Shown here in pieces: positions 46,725-57,720 of a stretch of 64,000 bases of DNA. This stretch comes from Limonium bicolor. Its lineage: Eukaryota > Streptophyta > Magnoliopsida > Caryophyllales > Plumbaginaceae. Numbering within the stretch: position 1 is the stretch's first letter; every line of letters starts with the position of its first letter. The notes beneath the pieces were generated by a model. It saw nothing but the letters and a program-made list of their open reading frames with translations, made no database searches and had not been told where the DNA came from. The translations under genes and the position numbers were made by a program. Where the stretch lies: assembly GCA_023374045.1 (NCBI GenBank), contig CM041776.1:47064171-47128170 (forward strand). Reading direction: 5' to 3'.

Positions 46725-47935
46725 ATGTCAGGAAGAGGAGGACGACGTGGACAGGCCGATGAGGAGCCATCCGTCAGGCTGGCAGACATTGCCACCTTAA
46801 TTGCTCAGGCATTCGCACAGGCGGGGGTTGGACAGCAGCAGCAGCTACCTCCACCACCACCACCCAGAGAGAGAGATTGGGTGAAGAGTTTGGCTGATCT
46901 AAGGCCAACTGCATTTAAGGGGCAGACTGACCCTGCTCACTTAGGAGACCTACATCATGGAGATGGAGACAGCGTTCGAGACGCTTGCAGTCCCAGCTAG
47001 GGAAAAAGTAAGACTTGCTGCCTTTTATCTGAAGGATGCAGCTAGAGATTGGTGGAACATGGTGAAAGCCGACCACCTGGATGACCCAGCTTTTACTTAC
47101 TTGGGGACATTACACTGCATTACTTAGGGGCAAATACTACCCGGCCCACACCAGGATGGTGAAGACTCGGGAGTTTGACGCCTTGGAGCAGACGGGGAAG
47201 ATGTCAGTGGATGAGTACTATGCGAAGTTCACTTCGCTACTCAGACTATTACCCGGCATAGGATACTCGGACCAGGTGTTGGTCGACCGATTCTACGGGA
47301 GGGACTGAGCCCTCGACTTCAGTTGGGATGGGGACCAATCATCCCCACCAGTTGCAGGAATGTTACCATGCTGCCTCCGTTGTGGAGATTACTTGCAAGA
47401 GAAGGGATGCTTTGAGCTCCAAAAGAGGAAGGACGGACCTGGTGGCGAGATGCCAAGCAAGGGAACTCCTACAGAAGGAACAAACCCTATCAGAAAGGCC
47501 AGGGGTCCTATCAAGGAAAGGGGAACCAAACTGCTGGGAGTAACCCTCAGTCAGGAACCTACGGAGCGGCAGCTCCACAGAAAACTTACCCACCTAAGGG
47601 TTCTGGATCTGGCTCAAACACGGGCCAGAAGTATGTCCGCCGTTTCAACTGTAAGCAGTGCGGAAAGGATCACCCCGGTGTGGACTGCCAGGGGGAGAAG
47701 GTCATGTGCCGCTACTGTCAGATACTCGGGCATCGTGCCTTCGAGTGCATCCGAAACCCGGAGAGCAGGAAACTACGCCGGGAGCAAAGCCAAACACCGG
47801 CCCTAAGAATGGAGCTAGCGATACTCGCCCTCCACCAACAAACCAGGCTCAGGGGTATAAGGGCAAGGCCCAGCATCGGGACCCGCCCTACATGTCATGG
47901 ACCGCTCAGATGAGGCTGGTCCTTTACTAACCCAG
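46725..47935 (+). pseudogene. gag: Gag of element B (frameshifted)
   Basis: Capsid and nucleocapsid polyprotein that packages element RNA in cytoplasmic particles. ATG at 46725 follows an untranslated leader. The N-terminus is Arg/Gly-rich, then Ala/Gln-rich with a short Pro run. The Ty3-type capsid domain is visible across frames (AARDWWNMVK near 47040, EYYAKFTSLLRLLPG near 47213-47257). Two zinc knuckles follow in one frame at 47648-47755: CKQCGKDHPGVDC and CRYCQILGHRAFEC. At least four frame changes break it (near 46960, 47100, 47310 and 47760). The last in-frame stretch ends PLLTQ at 47935, directly before a GT. Some breaks may be assembly indels. Confidence 0.9.
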
Positions 47936-48911
47936 GTATTTCTAAACCATGTGAACCGTTTATTGAGCAATGGATGATGTGAATGAGTGCTTGCATGCCT
48001 TGATTGCTAATTGATAGGAAGGAATTAGTAAGACTCACTAGTAAAATTTAAACCACGTAGGAAGCTATAAGATATGCTTTCCTATCCCCTCACCGCCCTC
48101 CCTGGAAGAAAACATTATCAAAATACAAGAACCAGGGAACGAACAATGTAAGGTTATCCAACCAGGATTGATACTACTCAAAGGATACCTAACACCGGAG
48201 ACACAAATTGCAATCATCAGAAGAAAATGTCAAGAATTGGGAGCAGGACCAGGAGGGTTCTACACTCCAGAATTTCCAGGAGGATCAAAAATGAAGCTGA
48301 AAATGATGTGCTTAGGAAAGGATTGGAATCCTTACTCAAAGACCTACCAAGATACAAGAAATGGAGATGGAGCACAAGTGCCAAAAATCCCAGAAGAATT
48401 TTTACAAATTGTGGAACAAGCAGTTACTACCGCTCAGCAGATGGAAGAAGATCCAGTTCCCAACTTAAGGGCTGATCTATGTATCATCAACTTCTATGAA
48501 GAAGGAGGCCGTTTAGGGCTACACCAGGACAATGATGAAACAAAAGGGTCCCTTGACCAGGGGATACCAGTATTATCTTTGTCTATTGGAGATGACGCAG
48601 AGTTCCTTTATTGCGAGCAGAAGCGTGTGGACCTTGCAAAGAAATTATATTGAGTTCAGGAGATGTTTTAATAATGGGTGGAAAGTCAAGGTTGCTATAC
48701 CATGGAATTAAGAGGGTTAAGCTAAACACAGCACCTTCGACAGTGATAAACACCACTCACATGAGACCAGGAAGATTAAGTTTGACTTTTAGAAAGTATT
48801 AGTGTTGTAATTGTTTTTGGACATCGAAAGGAGATCATATCATCAGTGAAGCATTATTGTCATGAAAGTGAATGTCTTTAGACCCCATCATATATCAAAG
48901 TACTTACTCAG
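47936..48911 (+). other. 976-bp segment with GT...AG ends holding the AlkB frame
   Basis: Starts CAG|GTATTT and ends TACTTACTCAG|ATT. Its length is 3n+1, and removing it joins the Gag frame ending at 47935 to the frame that leads into the protease LTEEEA and DSG motifs. It could be a spliced intron, as some plant Ty3 elements such as Ogre splice their transcripts, or an inserted fragment whose ends resemble splice sites by chance. The stretches 47936-48043 and 48803-48911 are non-coding. Confidence 0.45.
48044..48802 (+). CDS. AlkB-like 2-oxoglutarate/Fe(II) dioxygenase domain (one frameshift)
   Basis: AlkB enzymes oxidatively remove alkyl groups from nucleic-acid bases. The frame is open from 48044 and without an in-frame ATG until the internal Met codons near 48291. 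Visible in order: a GPGGFY and MMCLGKDW block typical of plant ALKBH1-like proteins; NFY (48490-48498) for 2-oxoglutarate; iron ligands HQD (48522-48530); a SLSIGDDAEF strand; GDVLIMGGKSR; distal His in YHGI (48701-48703); RPGRLSLTFR (48764-48793) with the 2-oxoglutarate Arg; then a stop three codons later, as in host proteins. One missing base in an A run at about 48638-48646 breaks the frame. All catalytic residues remain. No introns within the domain. It resembles plant nuclear AlkB proteins more than viral AlkB domains, so capture from host mRNA is the best guess. Expression is unproven; no obvious start codon. Confidence 0.92.
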
Positions 48912-49330
48912 ATTCTGTTATTAGGTTGTGCTAAGGAGACGGAAGGTGCCTTAAGTATACTTACTGAGGAGGAGGCCAGCAAGGGCGGCTCGATTCTCAC
49001 TGGTACCTTTCCGGTTAATGGAGTGGATGCATTAGTACTGTTCGACTCCGGAGCCTCACATACTTTCGTTTCGCCTACGCTTGCGGGGAAGTTGGGGCTA
49101 GACGCTGTAGAGTTACCTGATTTTAAGGTGGCACTCCCGTCTAAGGAGAAGATCAGTTGCACTCGTCTTTTAGAGGAGCCACTATCAGTATTAAGGAGGA
49201 GGAATTTCCTATTGACCTTATTGAGTTCAGAGGTCAGGATCGAGGATTCGACGTATAGCCGGGATGGACTGGCTGGGGCGGCACAGAGGCCGCATTCTTT
49301 GTGCAGAGCGCAGACTGTTGCTTAAGAGCC
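48912..49330 (+). pseudogene. Aspartic protease of element B (frameshifted)
   Basis: Cleaves the Gag-Pol polyprotein in the particle. The frame from 48912 runs through ILTEEEASKGG and ALVLFDSGASHTFVS, with the catalytic Asp at 49044-49046 in DSGAS. A frame change near 49180-49260 precedes MDWLGRHRG (49264-49290), the usual conserved end of the chromovirus protease. Directly follows the AlkB segment. Confidence 0.9.
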
Positions 49331-49449
49331 CATCAGGAGTGACAGTATCTTACCGTCAGAGCCCTAGGGCACCATCGATAAAAGTTATATCTGCTATGTC
49401 CATGTACAAGCACGTCAGGAAGCAGAAGGAGGTATATCTTGTATGTTCA

Positions 49450-50470
49450 GAATGTCAGAATGTAGAGCATGACCCTGATTTTGATCCAGCTATGCCAGTG
49501 GTGTCGGAATTTCCAGATATTTTCCAAAGGAACTTCCAGGCTTACCGCCATCTAGAGAGGTAGAGTTCTCCATCGAATTACTACCAGGTACCGGTCCTAT
49601 AGCTAAGGCACCGTACCGTATGGCACCAGCAGAGATGGCTGAGCTGAAAGAGCAGTTGAAAGATTTATTAGACAAGGGATACATACGACCTAGCGTATCT
49701 CCTTGGGGAGCACCAGTGCTTTTTGTGAAGAAGAAGGATGGAAGCCTTCGTTTATGTATTGATTACAGGAGCTTAATGCAGTATCAGTGAAGAATAAATA
49801 TCCACTACCACGGATTGATGATTTGTTTGATCAGTTGAGAGAGAGCAAAAGTGTTTTCGAAGATCGATTTGAGATCAGGCTACCATCAGATACCCATCAG
49901 GGAGCAAGACATAGAAAAGACAGCCTTCAGAACACGGTATGGCCACTATGAGTTTACAGTTATGCCTTTTGGCTTGTCAAATGCACCTGCACAAGTCTTC
50001 ATGGATTGATGAACAGATATTCAGAGAGCAGTTGGATAAGACCGTGGTTGTATTCATCGATGACATACTAATCTACTCAAAGTCTAAGGAAGAGCATGAG
50101 AGTCACCTTCGACACACACTTGAGATCTTAAGGGAGAACCAGCTTTATGCTAAGTTCTCCAAATGTGAGTTTTGGTTGGACAGAGTTTCCTTTTTAGGAC
50201 ATGTTATCTCAGATGCTGGTATCGCAGTAGATCCAGCAAAGATAGAAGCAGTTCGCACTTGGCCTAGGCCAAAGACAGTTACGGACATCAGGAGTTTCCT
50301 TGGTTTAGCAGGTTACTACAGAAGGTTTGTCAGAGACTTCTCCAAAATAGCCAAACCTATGACCAGCTTAATGAAGAAGGATGCACCTTTCACATGGACT
50401 ACTGAATGTGAGACCTCATTCGAGCTTCTGAAGAATGCCTTGACATCAGCACCAGTTTTGACTATACCTG
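49450..50470 (+). pseudogene. pol: Reverse transcriptase of element B (frameshifted)
   Basis: RNA-dependent DNA polymerase. The EFPDIF lead-in is at about 49505, the PYRMAPAE motif at 49608-49631, [20 protein letters not shown] at 49678-49735, and the catalytic FIDD box at 50053-50064 followed by ILIYSKS. Frame changes near 49530, 49780, 49850 and 50000; from 49939 to 50637 the frame is open, covering the palm end, thumb and the start of RNase H ([21 protein letters not shown]). Of normal length for a Ty3 RT apart from the breaks. Confidence 0.95.
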
Positions 50471-50830
50471 AAGGCACAGAGGGTTATGAAGTTTACTGTG
50501 ATGCATCAGGTAGGGGATTAGGGTGTGTACTCATGCAGAATGGGAAGGTAGTCGCCTACGCTTCCCGACAGTTGAAGAAACATGAGGAAAACTATCCCAC
50601 ACATGACTTGGAGCTTGGAGCTATTGTTTTTGCTTGAAGATCTGGCGCCACTACCTGTATGGTGTCCAGATGACCGTATATTCGGATCATAAGAGTTTGA
50701 AATATGTATTCACCCAGAAGGAGTTAAACATGAGACAGAGAGATGGGTTGAATTTCTTAAGGATTATGACATTGATTTGCAGTACAAGGAAGGGAAAGCT
50801 AATGTTGTAGCAGACGCATTGAGTCGACGA
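50471..50830 (+). pseudogene. RNase H of element B
   Basis: Degrades the RNA strand during reverse transcription. The [15 protein letters not shown] motif (from about 50490) gives the first catalytic Asp, [11 protein letters not shown] the Glu, YSDHKSL (50678-50698) the next Asp, and VADALSRR (50808-50831) the C-terminal Asp. In-frame TGA at 50635-50637 after VFA, and further breaks before 50777. Confidence 0.93.
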
Positions 50831-50989
50831 GCATATTCTCTTAATGCCATTGTGGCTAGCTCGAGTCTTATGGATGACATACGCAGAGCACAGCAGAGTG
50901 ATCAGCGAATGATGGAGATCAGTCAGAAGTTGACTGACGGTACATTTGAGGGTGGAAAGTATGAGTTCCAGTTACATGATGATGGACTC

Positions 50990-52070
50990 ATCAGATTGAA
51001 GGGAAGATTGTGTATTCCCAGAGACAGCACAGATATAAGGAGCATATTCTTCGAGAGTCCCACACTTCTACCACATCTGTCCATCCAGGAGCTTCTAAGA
51101 TGTACAAAGATCTAAAGAGGTATTTCTGGTGGAGTGGTATGAAGGGCGACGTGACAGAGTATGTGATTCGATGTCTCACTTGTCAGAAAGTGAAATTCGA
51201 ACATAGACGACCAGGAGGTATGGTACAGTCTATGCCAGTTCCAGAGTGGAAGTTTTATGACATTTCTATGGACTTCGTGGTGGGACTACCACCTACGAGA
51301 GGAGGATTAAATATGATTTGGGTTGTTGTTGATCGACTGACTAAGGTTGCTAGGTTTATTCCGATGAAAGACACTTGGAAAGTGCCTAAGTTAGCAGAGC
51401 TATTTGAGACAGAGATTATCAGACATCATGGAGTACCTAAGACTATGGTTATCGAGACTAGATTAGATTCGAGAGATAGATACTGGAGACGCGCACGAGG
51501 CACTTGGCACTGAGTTGAAGCTTAGCACAGCATTTCATCCTCAGACAGATGGTCAGTCAGAGAGGACTATTCAGACCTTAGAGGACATGCTACGAGCATG
51601 TGCCTTGGATTTTCAGGGCAGCTGGATAGATAGATTACATCTCATCGAGTTTGCTTACAATAACAGCTATCACGCCTCTATACAGATGTCACCTTTTCAG
51701 GCTTTATATGGCAGACCATGCCGCACACCTTTGTGCTGGGACGAGTCTAGTGAGACCGTCATCATTGGGCCTGAGTACTTGGAGCAAGTCCAGGCAGAAG
51801 TTCAGCAGATCAGAAACAATATGAAAGCAGCACAGGACAGACAGAAATCATATGCTGATGAGAGGCGACGAGACCTTGAGTTCGCAGTTGGCGACCAGGT
51901 ATTTCTACGAGTTTCACCCATGAAGGGTGTATTCAGATTTGGTCAGAAGGGCAAGCTAAGCCCGAAATTTGTAGGACCCTACGCTATCATAGAGCGGGTG
52001 GGCCTAGTGGCATATCGACTTGATTTGCCAGCCGAGTTGGGCAAAGTACACAATGTTTTTCACGTGTCTC
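50990..52070 (+). pseudogene. Integrase of element B (frameshifted near catalytic core)
   Basis: Inserts element cDNA. The zinc-binding segment has His in [10 protein letters not shown] (near 51081) and CLTCQK (51171-51188). The catalytic core starts with Asp in ISMDFVVGLP (51271-51273). The second Asp region is disrupted near 51450-51510 by a frame change, and the frame resumes at 51515 with [20 protein letters not shown] holding the Glu. The GPY/F-type module is [13 protein letters not shown] at about 51967-52005, followed by [13 protein letters not shown]. Likely inactive as read. Confidence 0.93.
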
Positions 52071-52139
52071 AGCTTAAGAAATACATGCCTCATCCTTCTC
52101 ATGTTCTACAACCAGAGACACTCTCTTTAGAACCAACAA

Positions 52140-52309
52140 TGCGGTATGTGGAAACACCGCAAAGAATCTTAGATAGGAAGACACGAGAGACTCGAAACAA
52201 GTCTGTGAGCCTCGTGAAGGTTCTTTGGTCGAACCACGATGTGGAAGAGGCCACATGGGAACTCGAAGCTGATATGCGAGCGAAGTTTCCCTCATTATTT
52301 ACCGACTAG
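52140..52309 (+). CDS. Integrase C-terminal chromodomain
   Basis: In frame with the integrase C-terminus (51515-52309, stop TAG). [20 protein letters not shown], then [20 protein letters not shown], fits the chromodomain fold of plant chromoviruses, with the aromatic W and E/TWE motif present. In this family it directs integration to methylated-histone chromatin, which would fit the nested, heterochromatin-like setting. No break seen in this part. Confidence 0.9.
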
Positions 52310-52322
52310 GCACTTTAGTCTA

Positions 52323-52360
52323 GGGTACGGGGGCGTACCCCTTCTTTTTGGGGGGTAGAG
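52323..52360 (+). promoter_or_regulatory. Internal hairpin plus polypurine tract, element B
   Basis: GGGTACG (52323-52329), loop GGGG, CGTACCC (52334-52340), then CTTCTTTTT and GGGGGGTAGAG (52350-52360), 14 bases after the pol stop codon. The stem differs from elements A and C (GATTACG/CGTAATC) at paired positions, so pairing is conserved. Confidence 0.75.
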
Positions 52361-52389
52361 CCTTTTTCATTTTTGAGTTTAGTGTGCAC

Positions 52390-52510
52390 TTTGTTGCACC
52401 TTTGTGCATTGCATTTGTTGCTTTTGTGCATTTCAGTTGTTGCACTTTTGTGCATTTCAGTTGTTGCACTTTTGTGCATTTCAGTTGTTGCACTTTTGTG
52501 CATTTCAGTG
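52390..52510. repeat. 24-bp tandem repeat TTGCACTTTTGTGCATTTCA
   Basis: Four near-perfect units plus degenerate ones. Each contains the inverted pair TGCAC/GTGCA (GCACTTTTGTGC), so each unit can form a small hairpin. Lies between the two purine tracts of element B. Confidence 0.85.
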
Positions 52511-52832
52511 ACACCTTGTCTTGTATGTGCTTGTGTGTAACACTGTGTTTGAATGTACCTTGTACTTCTACTTGATTGTGTGTACTTCATTACACTACAA
52601 TGGAAATATTATATGCACTACGTTGCACCATTTGAAATGAAAAGTGATTGTGTTCACTGCCTTGCTTTACACTGCAAGTATATGTTATGACATTCCAAGT
52701 ATTTCTGTTGTACTCGATATACACTATGAACTTAGGGATGTAGAGACTTGGGACTTGATCCCTAAAAATTAGATTGAGTTGTGGATACTTAGAGGAACTT
52801 GATTCCCCCACAACCTTATACTTTAGATATGA
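52511..52832 (+). other. Element B 3' untranslated region
   Basis: Non-coding sequence between the 24-bp repeat and the terminal hairpin. Short TACACT/TGCACT motifs continue, but no frame or clear structure is seen. Confidence 0.6.
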
Positions 52833-52868
52833 GACTTCGGGGCGAAGTCCTTTTTTAAGGGGGGTAGA
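52833..52868 (+). promoter_or_regulatory. Terminal hairpin plus 3' polypurine tract, element B
   Basis: GACTTCG (52833-52839), loop GGG, CGAAGTC (52843-52849), CTTTTTT, AAGGGGGGTAGA (52857-52868), one base from LTR start 52870. Confidence 0.9.
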
Positions 52869-52869
52869 T

Positions 52870-55800
52870 TGAAATACCCCAAATCTAAATAATATTATTT
52901 AATCATTATTTATTGGAATATAATCCAAATATAAATCATTTCACGTACGCATGCAAACCCATGCATGAAAACGTTACGTAAAAACAGTCGTTTCACCATA
53001 AACGCTAAAACGCCTTAGAAGCATATGGTCAAACATGACCTTGTATGACCCTCTAATATTCAAACTAAATGGTCATACAATTATTATATGAATATACAAA
53101 TATATTCCCTAAGCTATATTCAGTCAAATACGCAAAACGCTCGGGAGTGCTCACACCCGCTCCTTAAAGCACGAAAAGTCCGGAGGAGTGCCGAAGTGGC
53201 ACGAACTCCTATAAAATTAATTCCTAGAGTTCCTAACATCATTATTTATCATTCTAAAGAGAACCCACGAAGTGGTTTCTCAAAATTCAGCAAAAACCAA
53301 AGGAGGATTTCTTAGCGCTCCTTTTTGGCCGGGAGGTGTCCCGATGGCCCGTAATTTATGTCACGGGTTGATATAACCCCATATAACTCAATGTAACATC
53401 TTAGTATATGTTTATTTACTATAATAAGTGTTTACAAACACTTGGAACTCATGAGAACAATTGGTTTCCCAAAATTTCCTTAGAGCACAAAAACACACCT
53501 TCGGGTGTCACGAAAATGCGTTTTACGCAATTACCTTGTAGTTTTTGACATGCCACGAATTGGTAATCTTAAAAAGGGTTAAAATGACCTTCTAAATCAG
53601 TTGGTGTGACTAGTCAACAAGGCTCTCTATAGGGGCCGATTTTAAGGGCAAAAACTAGTATAAAATTTGCTTTAAAAATTTTATAAAAGGCTTGGAATAT
53701 GATGACTCATCATCCCATGTGTTATATTACTTAATGTCTAAGTATGTAGGTCTCATTTGACCAGAGAGCTGTCGAAATTAGGTCATTGAGCAAGCACATG
53801 TGAGCTAGGAAGAAAACAAAAGCAAAAAGCAAAAGTAGATCTAAGATTCCTTCTTTTTGCTTTTTTACAAACTAAGCTATCTTCCATGTTCTTCCTTGGT
53901 TCTTCTTGGCCGGTTTTTGAGCCCCATTCAGACCTCCAATTCGTGCAAGACAATGAGGAAGAAGACAATTCATTAACTTAGAAAAATCAAAAGAAGATAC
54001 CTTACCTTTTCTCACCTTGTCTTCTAGTTTGCATTATTTTTGCTCCACCTTGCCTTGTCCCTCATCATGGCCGATTTCAATGCTGGAAAGGAGGCATTTA
54101 TTGAGCCAATAACTCATGCAATAAACTAAGGAAAAAGATTGTCAAATGACATTAAAAATTTGACAAAAGAAATCAATTCTAAGGGCATTTTCAATGTTAT
54201 ACGTGAGCATGCTCTCACTTTCTTCCTTGCCCTCTTCTTGCACGGTTTAGGTAAGCTCCCTTCCCTCTCTTCTAGCTTCATCTTCTTCCTTTGAAGCTCT
54301 TAAGTCCATTAATGGAGTTTTAACTTCTACTTCTTCCTTAAGGTAAATTCCTAGCATTTCTTGGCAAGTCTTGAAGCAAACTCTTCCTAGCATATCAAGT
54401 TGGGTTCGGCCACATTTAGTTCTCCAAGGAGGTTGTCCAAACCAACATTAAATCAAGGAGCACCTCAAGGTATCTTAAGGTAGGTTTAAAGCTTGGAAAT
54501 CCTTAAAACACATTTTTGTGTGTAACCAAGTTCTACCTCTTCTAAGTCTCTTTTCTTCTTCATTTTGATGAAGGAAAACTTGTTCTTCATCTACCTTAGG
54601 AGTGGCGAATTTATAAGGAGAAAAGTCTAAGGTAAAGTCTTGTAAACCTACTTCCAAATCTACTTAAGATCTTTATTCAAGATCTAACTCCTAAACACCT
54701 TCACCTCTTGCATAAAACCGAAGAGGAGCATCAAGTTTACCTAGGAGAAAGCTTGGAGATTCAAGAAGAAGTTCAAGCACTTAACCACCTTTGTTAAGAA
54801 GTAAGTTTACTAAGTAAATCTTTATGTTATAAGCTTTGTTAAGCTTCTAAAAATTGTACAAAAATTATGTACACCTCTTAAGTAAAGTAATACCGAACCT
54901 ACATGGTCTTATTGCCAAAAATATAATCTATAACATATATAGAAAATATTTACCTTAAGACACATTTTTGTGTCACAAAAATTATCTATGTTACAAATCA
55001 ATTAGGCCGAATTGTCTTGGGCAAAAATGCTTTATTTTGAGCTAAGAATTTATATAAGACATTACAATAATTTATACATGAGTTATATGACTCCTATGAA
55101 TTTATCTATAATTATTTAGACATATAAATCCACTTTTATATAACATATGGTCTCATTTAAATTATGGCCGAAAGCTTTATGGGTTAAATGGATTTTAATG
55201 AGCTACTTAGGTATATAAATTTATATCATAAAGTTTGGTGAGTTAAAAATATTCTATTAGTGTTTAAATGACTAATTAATTTAGTTATATGGCTTAAATG
55301 TAATTTCTACAAAATTTAGTGTATATATTGTGAAGGCCAGAAAGAACAAAGGATGTTTGGTGTAAATATAAAATAATATAAGGTTAGGAATTAAGTTTAT
55401 GAATTCTAGATAATTTAAACAAGCTCTAAAATAACTTTTTATAAAGTTTTGGGCTATTATGTAATTTATGAAAGTTGTTATTAAAGTTTGGAGTTGAATA
55501 TGGGCGAATTCATAATAAGAGAATTATTGGGGTTACTTTCGAAATTGGAAGAATTAAATATTTAAACTTTAGTTTATAAGTTATTTAGTGACTATTATAA
55601 GTTTTGGGGTGAAAATGTAATTAATGGAAAGTTCTAGACCAAAACCGATTTAGTTGGGTTAGTTTGGTAATTTAAGAATTTATATAATTATATTCAGCAT
55701 TTATGGAGAATTAAAATTAAAACTATAGTTTATAAGACTTTATGTAAAGATTATAAGATTTTGTGGTTAGATTGCAAATATAAGAAGTATATATATACAT

Positions 55801-57720
55801 GCCGAAATTTTGAGGGGCTAGGATGAAATTTCCGAAAGTTATTATATTTATAAGTTATGTCCAAAATTATTGGTGGTAGTTGTAATTTAATTGAACAAGG
55901 AATTAAAATTAGGTTATATAAGAGATTAGAATTTGAATGTAAAGTTTATGAATTAATGTGGTTGTTTTGTAAATAACCTAAATATAAGTTTAAGAATTTA
56001 GATTTAAATAAATATAGGTCCTACATGGATTTTTGGAGGAATTAGAAAGAAAGAATTTTGACTAAAGGAGTTATGATGTTTAAACTATGACTTATATAGT
56101 TATAAAGAATTTAAAGATAACGATGATTATTACCTTTGGTTAAAGGAGGAATAATGAAAACTATAAGATTTTATGTCATTATAAGACATTTAAATATTGC
56201 TAAGGAAATTATAAGTTGTTATGACACTAGACAATTAAAATAAACAACAAATAAAGTACATGAATAAATAAACACATTTGTGCATTAAAGGATTTAAATA
56301 AATCAAAAGGAATAACAAATAAGTTATACATAAATCATGAGGTAATTAAAAGGAATAAACCTCACATGGAATAACAAATACAAGATTTGTTAAAAGATTT
56401 AATAGAATCATTATATAAGGGTAACATAAATTAACCCTCTCAGTTAATCCTGTTCTAGGACTTTGTTTGACCAGACGTTGACCGGGAATTTACAAGTACA
56501 GTCTACGGTGAACGGTATGGGATTCTTGCAACCTGTTTTCTAACGGATTACACCGGCTTGTGTGCTATCTGTTGTTTGAATAACGACCAAGATAATTATG
56601 TAAAACGTTGCATTACTCTTGTGCACTGTTGTGTTATTTTATGTGCGTGAATGTTGCTGACTACAACGTGTATGTCCCACGCATACAACACTACTATACC
56701 AGTGGATTAAATACCTGCGTTTCAGTATATCGAGGACTTGTACTCAAGTCTCTCACTAACTTCACTCTATAACAAACGTCATTATCCTAAACGTGATAAT
56801 TGACATTATACATTGGGTTCTTGTCAACATCTTTATATGACACCTGACAACTCTATACTACGAGAATGAGGAGCCCAGTTGGATCTGGCCATGCATGCTA
56901 CAGGAGCTGTACCTGTCTCAGGTCGTCTCCTACTACGTCGCGACGGAAAATTCAGTTGGGAGGAAGACTCTATTCCACCCGGGACTTCGTGTGCCCTTCA
57001 GTTCGAGGAAGACTTTATTCCTCAGTGGGTTCTTATTTCCCACGCCATTCAGTTCAGGGTTTGACTACGTCATCTCCTGGGGTTTCTATACCCAACCTTT
57101 CTCTATAACGAGGTCACTATACCTCCACTATTTCAGATAATCATTTATAACGGTCAGTCCCATTGTGTGGACCGACTATCAGTAAAGAATTTCAGTTCAG
57201 CTAACTCGACCTTCTATGTCTTGTTCTATGTGACATTATTGTCCTTGTATGGATACTTGTTATTATCAGACTATGCTTGTTTACAGCTTTATAAAAATGA
57301 ACTGCATGTGTTCGACAAAGTAGTTGGTGTGGCCCGGTAGACGATGGGCTGCACGTTTTCCATACCAGCATTGTTTGCTGAGCCCCTTGGGGGCACCCCC
57401 ATTTTTCAGGTACCTGAAGATTGAGAAGTTCACTACACTGAGTGTAGGTGGGGTAGACCAAGCTTTGGGAGTCTACTATTAGTAATTGTTTTATTTCAGT
57501 ATTTTACTTTGAGTTCGATTCCTAGTATCTCGGGTTGTATCTGTATTCCAGACCGTGACATTTGAGGATTGTATTTGGACTTAGCCTTGTTGGTCACAAG
57601 GGTGGCCAACGGCATTGTAATACCGCCCGGCTGTTGTATTTATTTCGCTGCAGTTGTATTTTATTTGGGAGGAGTGATCGCCGTTCAGTTTATTGGATTT
57701 GGGTTGGGGTGGGTATTACA
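52870..57720 (+). repeat. Element B 3' LTR
   Basis: 4851 bp, collinear with 41709-46545 throughout. Differences are few and mostly one-base indels; near the end GGGGTATTACA has become GGGGTGGGTATTACA. The insertion is therefore younger than element A by position. LTR divergence was not computed. Confidence 0.95.

Larger units (their letters stand above)
41709..57720 (+). mobile_element. Element B: Ty3 chromovirus carrying an AlkB domain
   Basis: LTRs 41709-46545 (4837 bp) and 52870-57720 (4851 bp), both TGAAATACCCC to ATTACA, with a 6324-bp interior. Order: primer site, Gag with two zinc knuckles, AlkB-like dioxygenase, protease, RT, RNase H, integrase, chromodomain, internal purine tract, terminal purine tract. 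The domain order and C-terminal chromodomain place it in the chromoviruses; the Gag and integrase style suggest Tekay/Del. Inserted in the 3' LTR of element A with TGGGTGG on both sides (41702-41708, 57721-57727). Seven bases is longer than the usual five. Confidence 0.95.

Noticed and set aside
48044..48802. AlkB as part of an endogenous plant RNA virus (flexi- or potyvirus type)
   Set aside because: No viral replicase, coat or P1 sequence around it. Motifs and C-terminus fit the plant ALKBH1-like proteins better, and both flanks are Gag and protease of a Ty3 element.
52315..52590. Frames with TEMHKSA repeats
   Set aside because: Translation of the 24-bp tandem repeat in the element B 3' region; no coding context.
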